Positions 9,447 to 17,502 of a stretch of DNA of 30,678 bases are shown here, in pieces (positions within the stretch are counted from its first letter, which is position 1; each line of letters begins with the position of its first letter). The stretch comes from Heterostelium multicystogenum (taxonomy: Eukaryota > Evosea > Eumycetozoa > Acytosteliales > Acytosteliaceae). Both the position numbers and the translations under genes were made by a program. Location: contig RCNN01000329.1 of assembly GCA_003667245.1 (NCBI GenBank), positions 1 through 30,678 on the forward strand, in the 5' to 3' direction. The notes under the pieces are model-generated. The model saw only the letters and a program-made list of their open reading frames with translations. It had not been told where the DNA came from and made no database searches.

Positions 9447-10422
9447 TTATGGACGAGGCAAAGCCTGGCCAAAGCTTGGGTCGATCAACTGGTCGATCAC
9501 CTGATCCACATTCACCCCACGGCGCACCAGTTCTTCCGACACCAGGATCGGCGCGGCCCGCCTTGGACGACACCACGTCCTGGGCAGTGAGCAATGGGCT
9601 GCTAAGGTCGGTACGCGACAATTGCAGCTTGGCCACGTCCAGGGGCAGGCCGGATTCGTCGGCCAGCAAGCTTGGCGAATTCGTCGGGGTGTTTCACCGC
9701 CCAGTTGCGGGCTTTTTCATAGGCACCGAGCACCTTGGCGATGGTCTGTGGATGCTCCTTGGCGTATTTGTCGGTCACGCTGACCACGCCGTAGCTGTTG
9801 AAGTCCTTGTTGCGGTACAGCAGGCGCGAACCCGCCTGGATTTCGCTGGCGGCCATGTGCGGGTCGAGACCGGCCCAGGCGTCCACATCACCTTTCTCCA
9901 GCGCGGTACGGCCGTCCGGGTGCTGCAGGTGCACCAGCTCCACGTCGTCCTTGCTCAGGCCGGCTTTCTGCAGGCTGCGCAGGGTGAACAGGTACGGGTC
10001 GGTGCCTTTGGTGGCGGCGATTTTCTTGCCCTTGAGGTCGCTGACGCTCTTGAACGTCGAGTCCCTTGCGCACCACCAGTGCAGTCCACTCGGCGCGGCT
10101 GTACACATACACCGACTTGATCGGGCTGCCATTGGCCCGGCTGAGCACCGCCGACAGGCTGGCGGACGAGGCGAAGTCGACGCCGCCGCTGTTGAGGTAT
10201 TCCAGGGAACGGTTGCTGCCCTGGCTCAACACCCAGCCGACCTTGGTTTGCGGCAGCGCTTCTTCAAGCCAGCCGAAAGTGCTTGAGCACCAGGCTCACC
10301 GGGGAGTAGTAGGCGTAGTCCAGGTTGACTTGCGCTGGGTCGGTTTCCGCTGCATGGGCCAGGGGTTGCAGGCTGAAGGCGAGGGCGCAGGCGCCCAACA
10401 GGGTATTGAAGAAGGGTTTCAT
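9447..10422 (-). CDS. Periplasmic substrate-binding protein, SsuA-like (sulfonate type)
   Basis: This is a periplasmic solute-binding protein of the SsuA/NMT1 family. The N-terminus is a signal peptide: MKPFF, a hydrophobic stretch, and an AHA-AE cleavage site near residue 24. Downstream come NLDYAYYSPVSLVLK, QGSNRSLEYLNSGGVDFASS, LKGKKIAATKGTDPYLFTLR, DVDAWAGLDPHMAASE and a tail of PSFGQALPRP. About 325 residues, normal. The ATG at 10422 has a GGAG ribosome binding site. Frame changes are near 10275, 10062, 9675 and 9560. It is the first gene of the transporter operon, consistent with high expression under sulfur limitation in related systems. No SsuD/SsuE monooxygenase is encoded next to it, so the desulfonating enzyme must lie elsewhere or the substrate differs. 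Confidence 0.88.
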
Positions 10423-10835
10423 GGAACAGCTCCGGGCAAGGCGGGAAAAGAGAAGGCTTTCTTATATTCAGAAAATTCATATGGCATGTTCCATCATGCG
10501 TTATAGGAATATTGCAGTCTCTGTGCCAGCGTCTTTGCAGGGCAGGGCAACACGCTGGCGTAGCAGCTGTCGAGCCCAAGCGAGGCTGCGTTCGCGGTGT
10601 GTCAGACAGACCGCTGACGCAGTATCGCTTGGGCTCGACAGCTGCTACGTGGGGAGTGGTTGGGAGTGGGGAGGCGGGCACTTTGTTGAATCACTGTTGG
10701 CTGTGCAACAGCTTGCATATGTTTTTATGGAATAAATAAAGAGTTATATATTCCTTTTGTTGGTTTCACGAATAGGGCACTTTGAGTGCCTGCGCATTCG
10801 TGCGGATTGACCCAACAGACCAAAGGAAAGCCGAC
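10423..10835. promoter_or_regulatory. 413-base divergent control region between SsuA-like and SsuF-like genes
   Basis: No gene is seen here. Near the SsuA-like gene the sequence is AT-rich, with a TATAAG-like minus-strand -10 at 10460-10465. Near the SsuF-like gene there is an AT-rich dyad, GGAATA at 10729-10734 and TATTCC at 10749-10754, and a small perfect hairpin, GGCACT-TTG-AGTGCC, at 10776-10790. AT-rich operators on both sides would fit a sulfur regulator of the LysR type such as CysB, but that is an inference. A REP-family inverted repeat occupies 10559-10649. Confidence 0.4.
10559..10649. repeat. REP-like inverted repeat (GTCGAGCCC-AGCGAGGC family)
   Basis: Arms at 10559-10583 and 10625-10649 are exact inverted copies: CGTAGCAGCTGTCGAGCCCA plus AGCGA, and its complement. 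The GTCGAGCCC/AGCGAGGC core is the same as in the four-copy array at 21842-22475, so this is a solo relative of that family. It is the only REP element here that sits in a divergent rather than a convergent gap. Confidence 0.85.
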
Positions 10836-11051
10836 ATGACCATTAAAGCGATCAACGTGCGCAACCAGTTCAAAGGCGTGATCAAGGAAATCCTGATCGG
10901 CGAAGTGGTGTCCGAGATCGACGTGCAAACCGCGTCGGGGATCGTGACGTCGGTGATTACCACACGCTCGGTGCGTGACCTGGAATTGAAGGTGGGCAGT
11001 GAAGTGATTGCCTTTGTGAAGTCGACTGAAGTGTCGATCGCCAAGCTGTGA
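10836..11051 (+). CDS. ssuF: TOBE-domain molybdopterin-binding-type protein, SsuF-like
   Basis: This is a 71-residue intact protein made of a single TOBE/Mop domain. Visible features are MTIKAINVRNQFKG at the start, IGEVVSEIDVQTASGIVTSVIT in the middle (the Mop-like strand pattern) and EVIAFVKSTEVSIAKL at the end. Mop-type proteins bind molybdate or similar oxyanions as small oligomers in the cytoplasm. In Pseudomonas, a near-identical small protein, SsuF, is part of the ssu organosulfur locus and is needed for growth on some organosulfur compounds. The ATG at 10836 has an AAAGGAAAG ribosome binding site. The gene stands alone, divergent from the sulfonate-type transporter, which supports a link to organosulfur use. 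What it binds is not known from the sequence. Confidence 0.87.
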   Translation: MTIKAINVRNQFKGVIKEILIGEVVSEIDVQTASGIVTSVITTRSVRDLELKVGSEVIAFVKSTEVSIAKL

Positions 11052-11080
11052 CTGCAATCCAGTTGTGAACCCAATCCAAA

Positions 11081-11170
11081 TGTGGGAGCGGGCTTGCTCG
11101 CGAAGGCGGTGTGACAGTCGACATCTACAATGACTGATCCACCGCTTTCGCGAGCAAGCCCGCTCACACA
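11081..11170. repeat. REP inverted pair (GTGGGAGCGGGCTTGCTCGC family)
   Basis: The left arm, TGTGGGAGCGGGCTTGCTCG plus CGAAGG, begins at 11081. The right arm ends at 11170, is its inverse complement, and has one base changed (CTCACACA instead of CTCCCACA). The pair lies in the convergent gap between the SsuF-like gene and the large HrpK-like gene and may act as a bidirectional terminator. Confidence 0.9.
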
Positions 11171-11198
11171 TTTTGTTTTGCCTACAGCCGTTGGAGGG

Positions 11199-14100
11199 TT
11201 AGTTGAGCCGAGGCCCGCCTCCCGATGGCCGGGACCCAGGCTTCTCATCCGAAGCATCCGGCAGTGCCTTGGGCGTTTCGCTCGGGTCCTTGTAGTCCTT
11301 GTGCAAATCCCCATCCAGCCGGTTGCTCGACGAGCCGCCGCTTTGTGGTGTGGAGTCGAAATGCTCCCACTCCGATTGCTGGAAGCGGAACAGGCTGTCA
11401 TCGGTCGGCGTGTCGCGGCCGTGGTAGTGGTGGATCTCGTAGTGGGCGTATTCGACCTTGTCCGCCCAGTTGTCCTGCAAACAAACCGTCGCCGGCCAGG
11501 TCGCGGTACCAGTCGTTTTCCTTCTCAGTGGCCTTCTGTTTTTTTTGTGGTCGACGAAGTAGCCGATGATCCCGCCTACCACCGCCAACACCACGCCCAC
11601 CAGGAACAGCGGCCCGGTCAGCGCCGCCGCCGTGCCCGCGCCAAACAGCGCCGCCGCACCCAATACCCCGGCCGACGCGCCGAACGCACCGCCCGCCACT
11701 TGCAAGCCCCCTGCGGCCTGAGCCAACGGGTCTTTGCTGTCCACGCCGCTTTTGATCGCCAGGGCGCCGAGCACAATGTCGGCAAAACCACCGGCAATGT
11801 CCGTCGCCGGGCCCAACACCTTGATCACGGAACCGGCGATCTTCGCCGATTGGGGAGGCGCCAAGCTTGGCCGCACCGGCTGCCTTGAGGCCGTCATCCA
11901 GGTGAGTGGCGAGGCCTTCGGTGGCTTCGGTTACCGCCTTGTCGCCCTCGCCAAACAGCTTGGCCACGCCGTCGTACTGGCTGTCGGGAACCGCGTCCAG
12001 GGCCGCAGCGATTTCCTTGCTGACCTTTGAGTCGATTTCGGTGGGCTTGCTGAAGTCGATGACTTTGCCGGCCGCACCTTCCTTGCCCCAGATTTCCGGC
12101 AGGGTCTTGTCCAGGCCGAGGAAGTCCACCAGGCCGCCCTTGCCCAGGGCTTCGCCGATCTTGTCACCGAGCTTGACGAAGTGGCTGGCGCCGCCGGCAA
12201 AACTCAGGAAGTCCTTGGCGATGGTCATGCGTTGGGCCGGGGTTTCGCCGAGCTTTGCCGCCTTTGCCCACCAGTTGGTAAATCCCCGAGAACAGGCTGA
12301 CGCCGGCGCCCATCGAACCGAGGATGCCTTTGCTGTTGAGGGTGTTGAACACTTCGCCGAGCATGCCGCGATCCGCCACCGGGATATACGGTTTGCTCAG
12401 GGCGGTTTTCACGTCGGCTTCGCTGATGGTGCCGCTGTTCTTGTAGACGTCGCCGAGCTCTTCCAGGGCCTTGGTCACGGCCGAGGATTTCTCCTTGCCC
12501 TCCAGGCCTTCGTTGAGGAATTTTCTCCAGCACTTCCTGGCTGCGGCGCGGCAGGTCCAGCAGGTTGCCCTTGAGCACGCCCTTGAGCAGGCCGAACAGG
12601 TCCTTGGTGGCCAGTTCCTTGTTGTCGTCGGAGATCTTGCTCGGGTCCGAGAGAATCTCGTTGAGGTCGGTGGTGAGGCCATCAGCCTGGATATTCTGCG
12701 CGGCCTTGGTGGCGGCTTCCGGGTCGAACAGCGACAGCGAGGTCAGGGTGTTGCTCAGGTCTTGCTGGGCTTCGTGGCTCTTGCCCTGTTTTTGCAGGTC
12801 CTTGAGGTACAGCACATAGTCGGGGTTGCTGGTCAGGTCGAGAAGCTTCTGCTTGATCTCGTCCTTGTTGGGCAGGTGACTGATGGCGTCGTCCATCTTG
12901 GTCTTGTAGTCGGCCTGCACCGTCGGGTCCTTGAACAACTCGCCGATCTGCTCTTGCACTGCCTTGCCGTCGATGATGTCGTGCATGTCGGCGGAGGTGA
13001 GCTCGGTCTGCTTGTCATCGAACTCGCGCCAGGTGGTGTTGAACGGGCGCTTGGATTCTTCGTAGCCGGTGATGCCATGGCCGTTCTGGTAGGCGGCCTG
13101 GGCTTCCAGGGCGCGGACCAGTTTGGCCCGTGGGTCGTCCTTGGGAATCGAGCCGTCCTTGACGCCGGCGCGGTAGGTGTCGATCAGTTCGGTGGTGGCC
13201 AGTTCGCTGACGCTCTGGGTCGGCGACTTGTCGTCGTCCTTGTCGGCATGCACGCCGGTGTCGAGGTTGAGCACGTCGAGCTCATCGTTGCTCGGCAGGT
13301 TGTACTTGGCGCGGGTCTCGTCGACGGTGCCGGCGCTCCAGGCTTCCCATTTCGCCACCACTTCGTCGTAGAGCTGCGGGCTGAGCTCCTTGGAGACGAT
13401 GACCTTGCCTTCGCTGGTTTCATAGCGGATAAGGCCATCCCCCAGCTCGTCGGGGGAACCGAAGGTGATCTCGGTGTTCTTCAGGAAGTCATTCGGCCCG
13501 GCCAGCTTGTAGCCGGCGTCTTCACTGGAGTGGATCTTGCTCCAGGTGTCCTGGGCGGTGGCCACGCTCTTGAACAGTTCCGGGCTGACGTCGGCCGATA
13601 CGACGACCTTGGTGCCGTCGTGGGTTTCATAGGTCAGCACATTGCCTTGCTGGCCTTCGATCCAGCCGAAGCCCTTGTAGTCGTTCAGCTCCGGCGCCTT
13701 GGTATTGGCGTCTGCCAGGGTCGAGCCGTCGTTGAGCGCGGACTCTACGGCGGCCTTTTTGTCGGGGTTGGTGTAGACCTCGTGCAGGCCTGCCAGGTAG
13801 TCGAACAGCTTGGGATTGTCGTCGCGGGCCACGACCATTTTCTGACCGTTGCTTTCAAAGCGGATCAGGCCGGGGCCGACTTCATCCTTGGGGCCGACGG
13901 TGGTGCCGGCGTAGGGCGGCCACACTTCGTTGTCGCTGACGCGCTTATAGCCGGCGTCTTCGCTGCCGCCCAGGCCGGTGAAGCTTTCATAGGCTTCCTT
14001 GGCTTTCTGGAAGGCCTCGGGGTTGTCGCGCTGGCTGATGACGAACTTGTTGCCGTCCTGGGTCTCGTAGCGAATCACGCCGGGGCCGGTTTCGTCGGGC

Positions 14101-14550
14101 GGGCCGAGGGATTTGTAATCACCGAGCTTTTCCGGGGCCGTGGCGTCGCCGCCCAGGCGCTGGTAGCCGGCGGCTTCGCTGGCGTTGACGCCGGAGAGTG
14201 CCTTGAAGTCGGCGCTGACTTGCTTGAACAGCTCGGGGCTGTCTTTTTCGCTGACGATGACTTTCTTGCCGTCCTGGGTTTCATAGCGGATCAGGCCGGG
14301 GCCGACTTCGTCCGCCGGGCCGATGGCCTTGTAATCCCCCAGGGTGGTGGGCGGCGCGGGCGTCCTTGGCGGCCAGTTCATAGCCTTGTTCCTTGCTGGC
14401 AGCGAGCCCTTGCGCGGTTTTGTCGCCGGCCTCCACCTTCTTGTTGTTGGCGCTGTTCTTGAGCAGCACGTGGAACGCCGCGCCGGACTTGGGCGGTGTG
14501 AGAGGAAGGGCTTTGGGGTCGGTCGAGCGGTTGAGCGGCTGGGTCGTCAT
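11199..14550 (-). CDS. Large acidic repeat protein, HrpK/HrpF-like (possible type III translocator relative)
   Basis: This is a very large protein of about 1,117 residues. No signal peptide is seen: the N-terminus is polar (MTTQPLNRSTDPKALPLTPP). Residues about 55-410 hold five degenerate repeats of roughly 72 residues built on GDYK-x(3)-GP-x-DE-x-GPGLIRYETQDG-x-KVIVS, then SPELFK, and ending SEDAGYK. The cores lie near 14303, 14087, 13874, 13652 and 13442. A helical acidic middle part follows. The C-terminal third contains glycine/alanine-rich hydrophobic segments (AGGFADIVLGALAI; GAFGASAGVLGAAALFG; PLFLVGVVLAVVGGIIGYFV) and a polar tail. Repeats plus a paired hydrophobic C-terminal region resemble HrpK/HrpF-type translocators, and fluorescent pseudomonads carry stand-alone proteins annotated that way, but this is a family-level judgement. 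Frame changes are near 14375, 12520, 12260, 11865, 11530 and 11480. The start at 14550 follows CAGGAG. No secretion apparatus genes are nearby. Confidence 0.68.
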
Positions 14551-14561
14551 GCCATGGAACT

Positions 14562-14607
14562 CCTGCTGTTACCGGTGGGACGAATCGGCAAAAACAGTAA
14601 CAGCAGG
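14562..14607. promoter_or_regulatory. 11-bp perfect inverted repeat in the leader of the HrpK-like gene
   Basis: CCTGCTGTTAC at 14562-14572 and GTAACAGCAGG at 14597-14607 are perfect inverted copies separated by 24 bases. On the minus-strand transcript the arm at 14562-14572 overlaps the AGGAG ribosome binding site (14560-14564) of the large repeat protein. It could be a hairpin masking the ribosome binding site, or a dyad operator. It lies between the patB-like stop and the next start, so it is not coding. Confidence 0.6.
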
Positions 14608-14644
14608 GGTTCGGCGGTCGTTGCGAAAAGTTGTGAATTGCGCC

Positions 14645-15793
14645 TTAACGGTGACGCAGGCTGCGTTCCAGGCGGGCGATGCCTTCTTCCAGCATGGCCC
14701 GTGGGCAGCCGAAGTTCAGGCGCACGAATTGCTGGCTGTCATCGCCGAATTCAATCCCGGCGCTCAAGCCGACCCTGGCCTGTTCGAGGAAGAACCGTTG
14801 CGGGTCGTCCAGGCCCAGGGCGCTGCAATCCAGCCAGGCCAGGTAGGTGCCTTGGGGCGCATGCATGACCACGCCAGGCAGGCGGGTTTGCACGGCGTTC
14901 AGCAGGTAATCGCGGTTGGCTTGCAGGTAGGCCACCAGCGCCTGCAGCCAGTCGCCGCAGTCGCTGTAGGCCGCACGCGTGGCTTCCAGGCCCAGGGGGC
15001 TGACGCTGTCGACCATGCCGCAGCGGGCTTGGTTGAAGCGCTCGCGGATCTCGGGATTCTGGATCACCGCGAAGCAGGTCTTCAACCCGGCGACGTTATA
15101 CGCCTTGCTCGCCGACATCAGGGTGATGGTGCGTTGGGCAATCTCGGGGCTGAGGCTGGCGGTGGGAATATGCCGGCGGCCGTCAAAGCACAGCTCGGCG
15201 TGGATCTCATCGGAGACGATCAGCGCACCCTGGTCCAGGCAGGCGCTGGCCACGGCCAGCAGTTCCTCACGGGGGAAGACCTTGCCCATCGGGTTGTGCG
15301 GGTTGCTCAACAGCAGCGCCCCGGCGCCGGTGAGGGCTTCACGCATTGCCGGCAACGGCGTGAGGTACTCGCCTTCGGCGCTCAGCTCAAATGGCACTTC
15401 GATCTTCGGCAGGTTCCAGTGGCCGGGCGCCAGGCGGATCGGGCGATAGTTGGGGGTTTGCAACACCACCGGTTGGCCGGGCTGCACAAATGCGTGCAGC
15501 GCCATGTTGAAACCGGGCTCGACCCCCGGCAGGAACAGCAACTCATCCGGCTGTACGCGCCAGGCGTACTTGGCCCACAGGTCGGCGACGATCGCCTCGC
15601 GCACGCCATCGCAGGCCACGCTGTAGCCGAGGATCTGTTGACCGAGGCGCTGGTGCAGCGCCTGAAGCACAGCCGGTGGTGCGGCGATGTCCATGTCGGC
15701 AATCCACATCGGCAGAACGTCTTGCGGGTAACGACTCCACTTGGTGCTGCCGGTGCCGAGGCGGGAGTGGATCGTGTCGAAATCAAAGCTCAT
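14645..15793 (-). CDS. patB: PLP-dependent C-S lyase, PatB/MalY family (cystathionine beta-lyase type)
   Basis: This is an uninterrupted 382-residue fold-type I aminotransferase-like enzyme. The N-terminal DVLPMWIADMDIAAPPAV motif is diagnostic of the MalY/PatB group. SNPHNPMGK near residue 163, SDEIHAEL near 194 and the PLP lysine in MSASKAYNVAGLK (Lys230) complete the active site, with an arginine in QQFVRLNFGCP near the C-terminus. Members split cystathionine, cysteine or S-conjugates into an amine, a keto acid and a thiol in the cytoplasm; E. coli MalY also acts as a regulator. It is on the same strand as the HrpK-like gene, 94 bases upstream, so they may be co-transcribed. It is one of the few long genes here with no frame break. 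The exact substrate is not determined. Confidence 0.92.
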   Translation of the reverse strand: MSFDFDTIHSRLGTGSTKWSRYPQDVLPMWIADMDIAAPPAVLQALHQRLGQQILGYSVACDGVREAIVADLWAKYAWRVQPDELLFLPGVEPGFNMALHAFVQPGQPVVLQTPNYRPIRLAPGHWNLPKIEVPFELSAEGEYLTPLPAMREALTGAGALLLSNPHNPMGKVFPREELLAVASACLDQGALIVSDEIHAELCFDGRRHIPTASLSPEIAQRTITLMSASKAYNVAGLKTCFAVIQNPEIRERFNQARCGMVDSVSPLGLEATRAAYSDCGDWLQALVAYLQANRDYLLNAVQTRLPGVVMHAPQGTYLAWLDCSALGLDDPQRFFLEQARVGLSAGIEFGDDSQQFVRLNFGCPRAMLEEGIARLERSLRHR

Positions 15794-15852
15794 GGGTGGC
15801 TCGTATCAGGGAGGCGGGCGTAGAAATGGCGCTGATTCTAGCGCCATTAATT

Positions 15853-16476
15853 TTACGCGCCAGCGCTGATTGCCGCCCGGGCGCCCGCTTGCCGGTCAAA
15901 TGCCTCGGCCAACTGCGTGTGGGCCTGTTCCAGGCTGCGCTGCACGGCGGCTGCGCCACGCACCATGGCCCCCAGATAGACGAAATCCACCGCGTGAATG
16001 CCCACGGTTCCAAGGATCGCCTGCAGGTAGGGCGTGAGGAAGTCGGGCTCGCGGTTTTTTCGCGAACTGCCGGAGCTGACCAGTACAAAGGTGCGCCGGT
16101 CCTTGAGCAAGCCGACTTTCTCAAACTGCGGATTCACCGTGAAACTGCGGTGGATGCGCACCACATGGTCGATCCAGCACTTGAGGGCCGCCGGCACCGT
16201 GAAATTGTGCACGGGGGTGCAGATGATCAACAGGTCACAGGCTTCCAGCTCGACAATCAGTTGCTCGGAGCGCTCGGTTGCCGGGCCGCTCAGGCCGCCG
16301 GGCGTGGTCAGGGCGTTGGCGTATTCCCGGGTCAGCGCCGGCAAGGCCTGGCCACCGTAGTCGCGTTCGACCACTTCGGCTTGCGGCGCCTGTTCGCGGA
16401 GCAGGGCGCGGGCCAGGCGGAAGGTCTGGGCGGCCTTGCCGTGGGGGCTGAAGCTCAGTAGCAGGGCGCGGGTCAT
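15853..16476 (-). CDS. FMN-dependent NAD(P)H quinone/azo reductase, AzoR-like
   Basis: This is an intact flavodoxin-fold oxidoreductase of 207 residues. The N-terminal FMN phosphate loop is LLLSFSPHGKAAQTFRLA. The second FMN-contact loop is TPVHNFTVPAALKCWIDHVV near residue 90, followed by GLLKDRRTFVLVSSGSS and DFLTPYLQAILGTVGIHAVDFV, which match the AzoR family. Such enzymes carry out two-electron reduction of quinones and azo compounds as dimers in the cytoplasm and protect against thiol and quinone stress. The ATG at 16476 overlaps the TGA of the upstream GNAT gene (ATGA). It is the last gene of a three-gene operon (AhpD-like, GNAT, AzoR-like) that faces away from a MocR-type regulator, the likely controller. 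Confidence 0.86.
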   Translation of the reverse strand: MTRALLLSFSPHGKAAQTFRLARALLREQAPQAEVVERDYGGQALPALTREYANALTTPGGLSGPATERSEQLIVELEACDLLIICTPVHNFTVPAALKCWIDHVVRIHRSFTVNPQFEKVGLLKDRRTFVLVSSGSSRKNREPDFLTPYLQAILGTVGIHAVDFVYLGAMVRGAAAVQRSLEQAHTQLAEAFDRQAGARAAISAGA

Positions 16477-16914
16477 TGGTCGAGGTCCTGTGAAAAGTGC
16501 ATCCCCAGTGGCAGCAGGCCCTGGCGAAAATAGAAGCGTTGGGCCAGGGCCATGTGCATGCCGGTGTCCAGCACCAGGTAGCGATAGCCCAGGCGGCGGG
16601 TGTGCTGGCGTACCTCGTCCAGCAGGCGCGCACCCAGGCGTCGGCGTTGCAGGGAGGCGTCCACCACCAGGGTCATCGACGTAGATAAAGCGCCCATACA
16701 GCAGGTTTTCCGTCAGGCGATAACGGCCAGGCCCAGCACCTGGCCGTTTTCCCGGGGCGGCCAGCAGGCGGTAGCCGGTTTCGCGCTGGCGCTGGATCTG
16801 CTGGACGAAGGCGTGCGGGCCTTCGAGCTTTGGCCGCAGTTGTTGCATAACGGCAAAGCAGGCCAGGCAGTCGGCGTCGCTTTCGATGTGCACAAACTCA
16901 ACAGAGTCATTCAT
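16473..16914 (-). CDS. GNAT-family N-acetyltransferase
   Basis: This is a small acetyl-CoA-dependent acetyltransferase of about 147 residues. Near the N-terminus is CLACFAVMQQLRPKL, a pattern seen in GNAT proteins. The acetyl-CoA binding motif A reads VVDASLQRRRLGARLLDEVRQHTRRLGY (Q/R-x-x-G-x-G/A type). The tail, LAQRFYFRQGLLPLGMHFSQ, is the usual motif B region. Frame changes occur near 16745-16755 (a C/G run) and near 16680. The start at 16914 overlaps the stop of the AhpD-like gene by eight bases, and its own stop overlaps the AzoR-like start, so all three are coupled. The substrate is unknown. Confidence 0.84.
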
Positions 16915-17384
16915 GGTTGCCGTGCTCCATGTGCGCTTTTACGGCGGCAGGAACTTTGCGAAAGCTGATGGCGACGCGGTTCAGGGCGTTCATCAGGGCG
17001 ATAGCCAGGGTCAGGTCGGCAATTTCCTTGTCATCGAAGAGGGCCTTGGCCTCGGCATAGTGTTCGTCCGGCACCTCGGTTTGTGCGACCTGGGTGACCG
17101 ACTCGGCCCAAGCTAACGCGGCGCGTTCACGCGGGCTGAACAACGGCAACGCTTCGCGCCAGGCGGCCAGCAGCATCAGCTTTTCCAGGCTCACGCCCTG
17201 TTTGAGCAGGTCGCGCGAATGTGAGTCCAGGCAGTAGGCGCAGCCGTTGAGTTGCGAGACCCGCAGGTACACCAGGTCAATCAATTCCTTCTCCAGGCCG
17301 CAGCCGTGGATGTAGCTGTGCACCGAGCCAAGGGCCTTGTTAGCCGACGGGCGCCGCCAGGGCGTAGTCGAGACGGTGTTGCAT
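16907..17384 (-). CDS. AhpD-like carboxymuconolactone decarboxylase-family protein
   Basis: This is an alkylhydroperoxidase-like protein of about 158 residues. The redox motif is NGCAYCLDSHSRDLLKQG, with a CxxC pair and a histidine three residues after the second cysteine, as in AhpD and related peroxidase-type members; this points to antioxidant activity rather than lactone decarboxylation. Other family features are LYEL-like helix LIDLVYLRVSQL before the motif and ERAALAWAESVTQV after it. The best start is the ATG at 17384, preceded by CAAGGAG, which requires one extra base to be removed in a GCGCCC run near 17350. It is the promoter-proximal gene of the AhpD-GNAT-AzoR operon, divergent from the MocR gene. 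Confidence 0.86.
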
Positions 17385-17446
17385 GGGGTGCTCCTTGTTT
17401 CGTGAAGTGATGCCGTCAGTGTGGCGGCCGGGTCGCCGGCTCAATA

Positions 17447-17478
17447 GGGCCAAGAATGGACAAGCGGGTTGGGACAAG
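17447..17478. promoter_or_regulatory. Three direct repeats, candidate MocR operator
   Basis: GGGCCAAG at 17447-17454, TGGACAAG at 17457-17464 and GGGACAAG at 17471-17478 form three near-identical direct repeats in the 118-base gap between the AhpD-like operon and the divergent MocR gene. MocR/PdxR regulators commonly bind tandem direct repeats in such divergent gaps. It is a pattern-based call. Confidence 0.45.
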
Positions 17479-17502
17479 ATCAGACTTCAGGGCTGATTCA
17501 CT

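Noticed and set aside
12471..14462. A 663-residue open frame on the plus strand opposite the HrpK-like gene
   Set aside because: It is the antisense shadow of a GC-rich coding region with strong codon bias. It has no ribosome binding site and its sequence is a low-complexity V/G/A/L mix that mirrors the repeats on the other strand.
14556..14640. Possible HrpL (hrp box) promoter upstream of the HrpK-like gene
   Set aside because: GAACC and CCAC both occur on the minus strand but are about 27 bases apart, whereas a hrp box needs 15 or 16. I see no properly spaced box.
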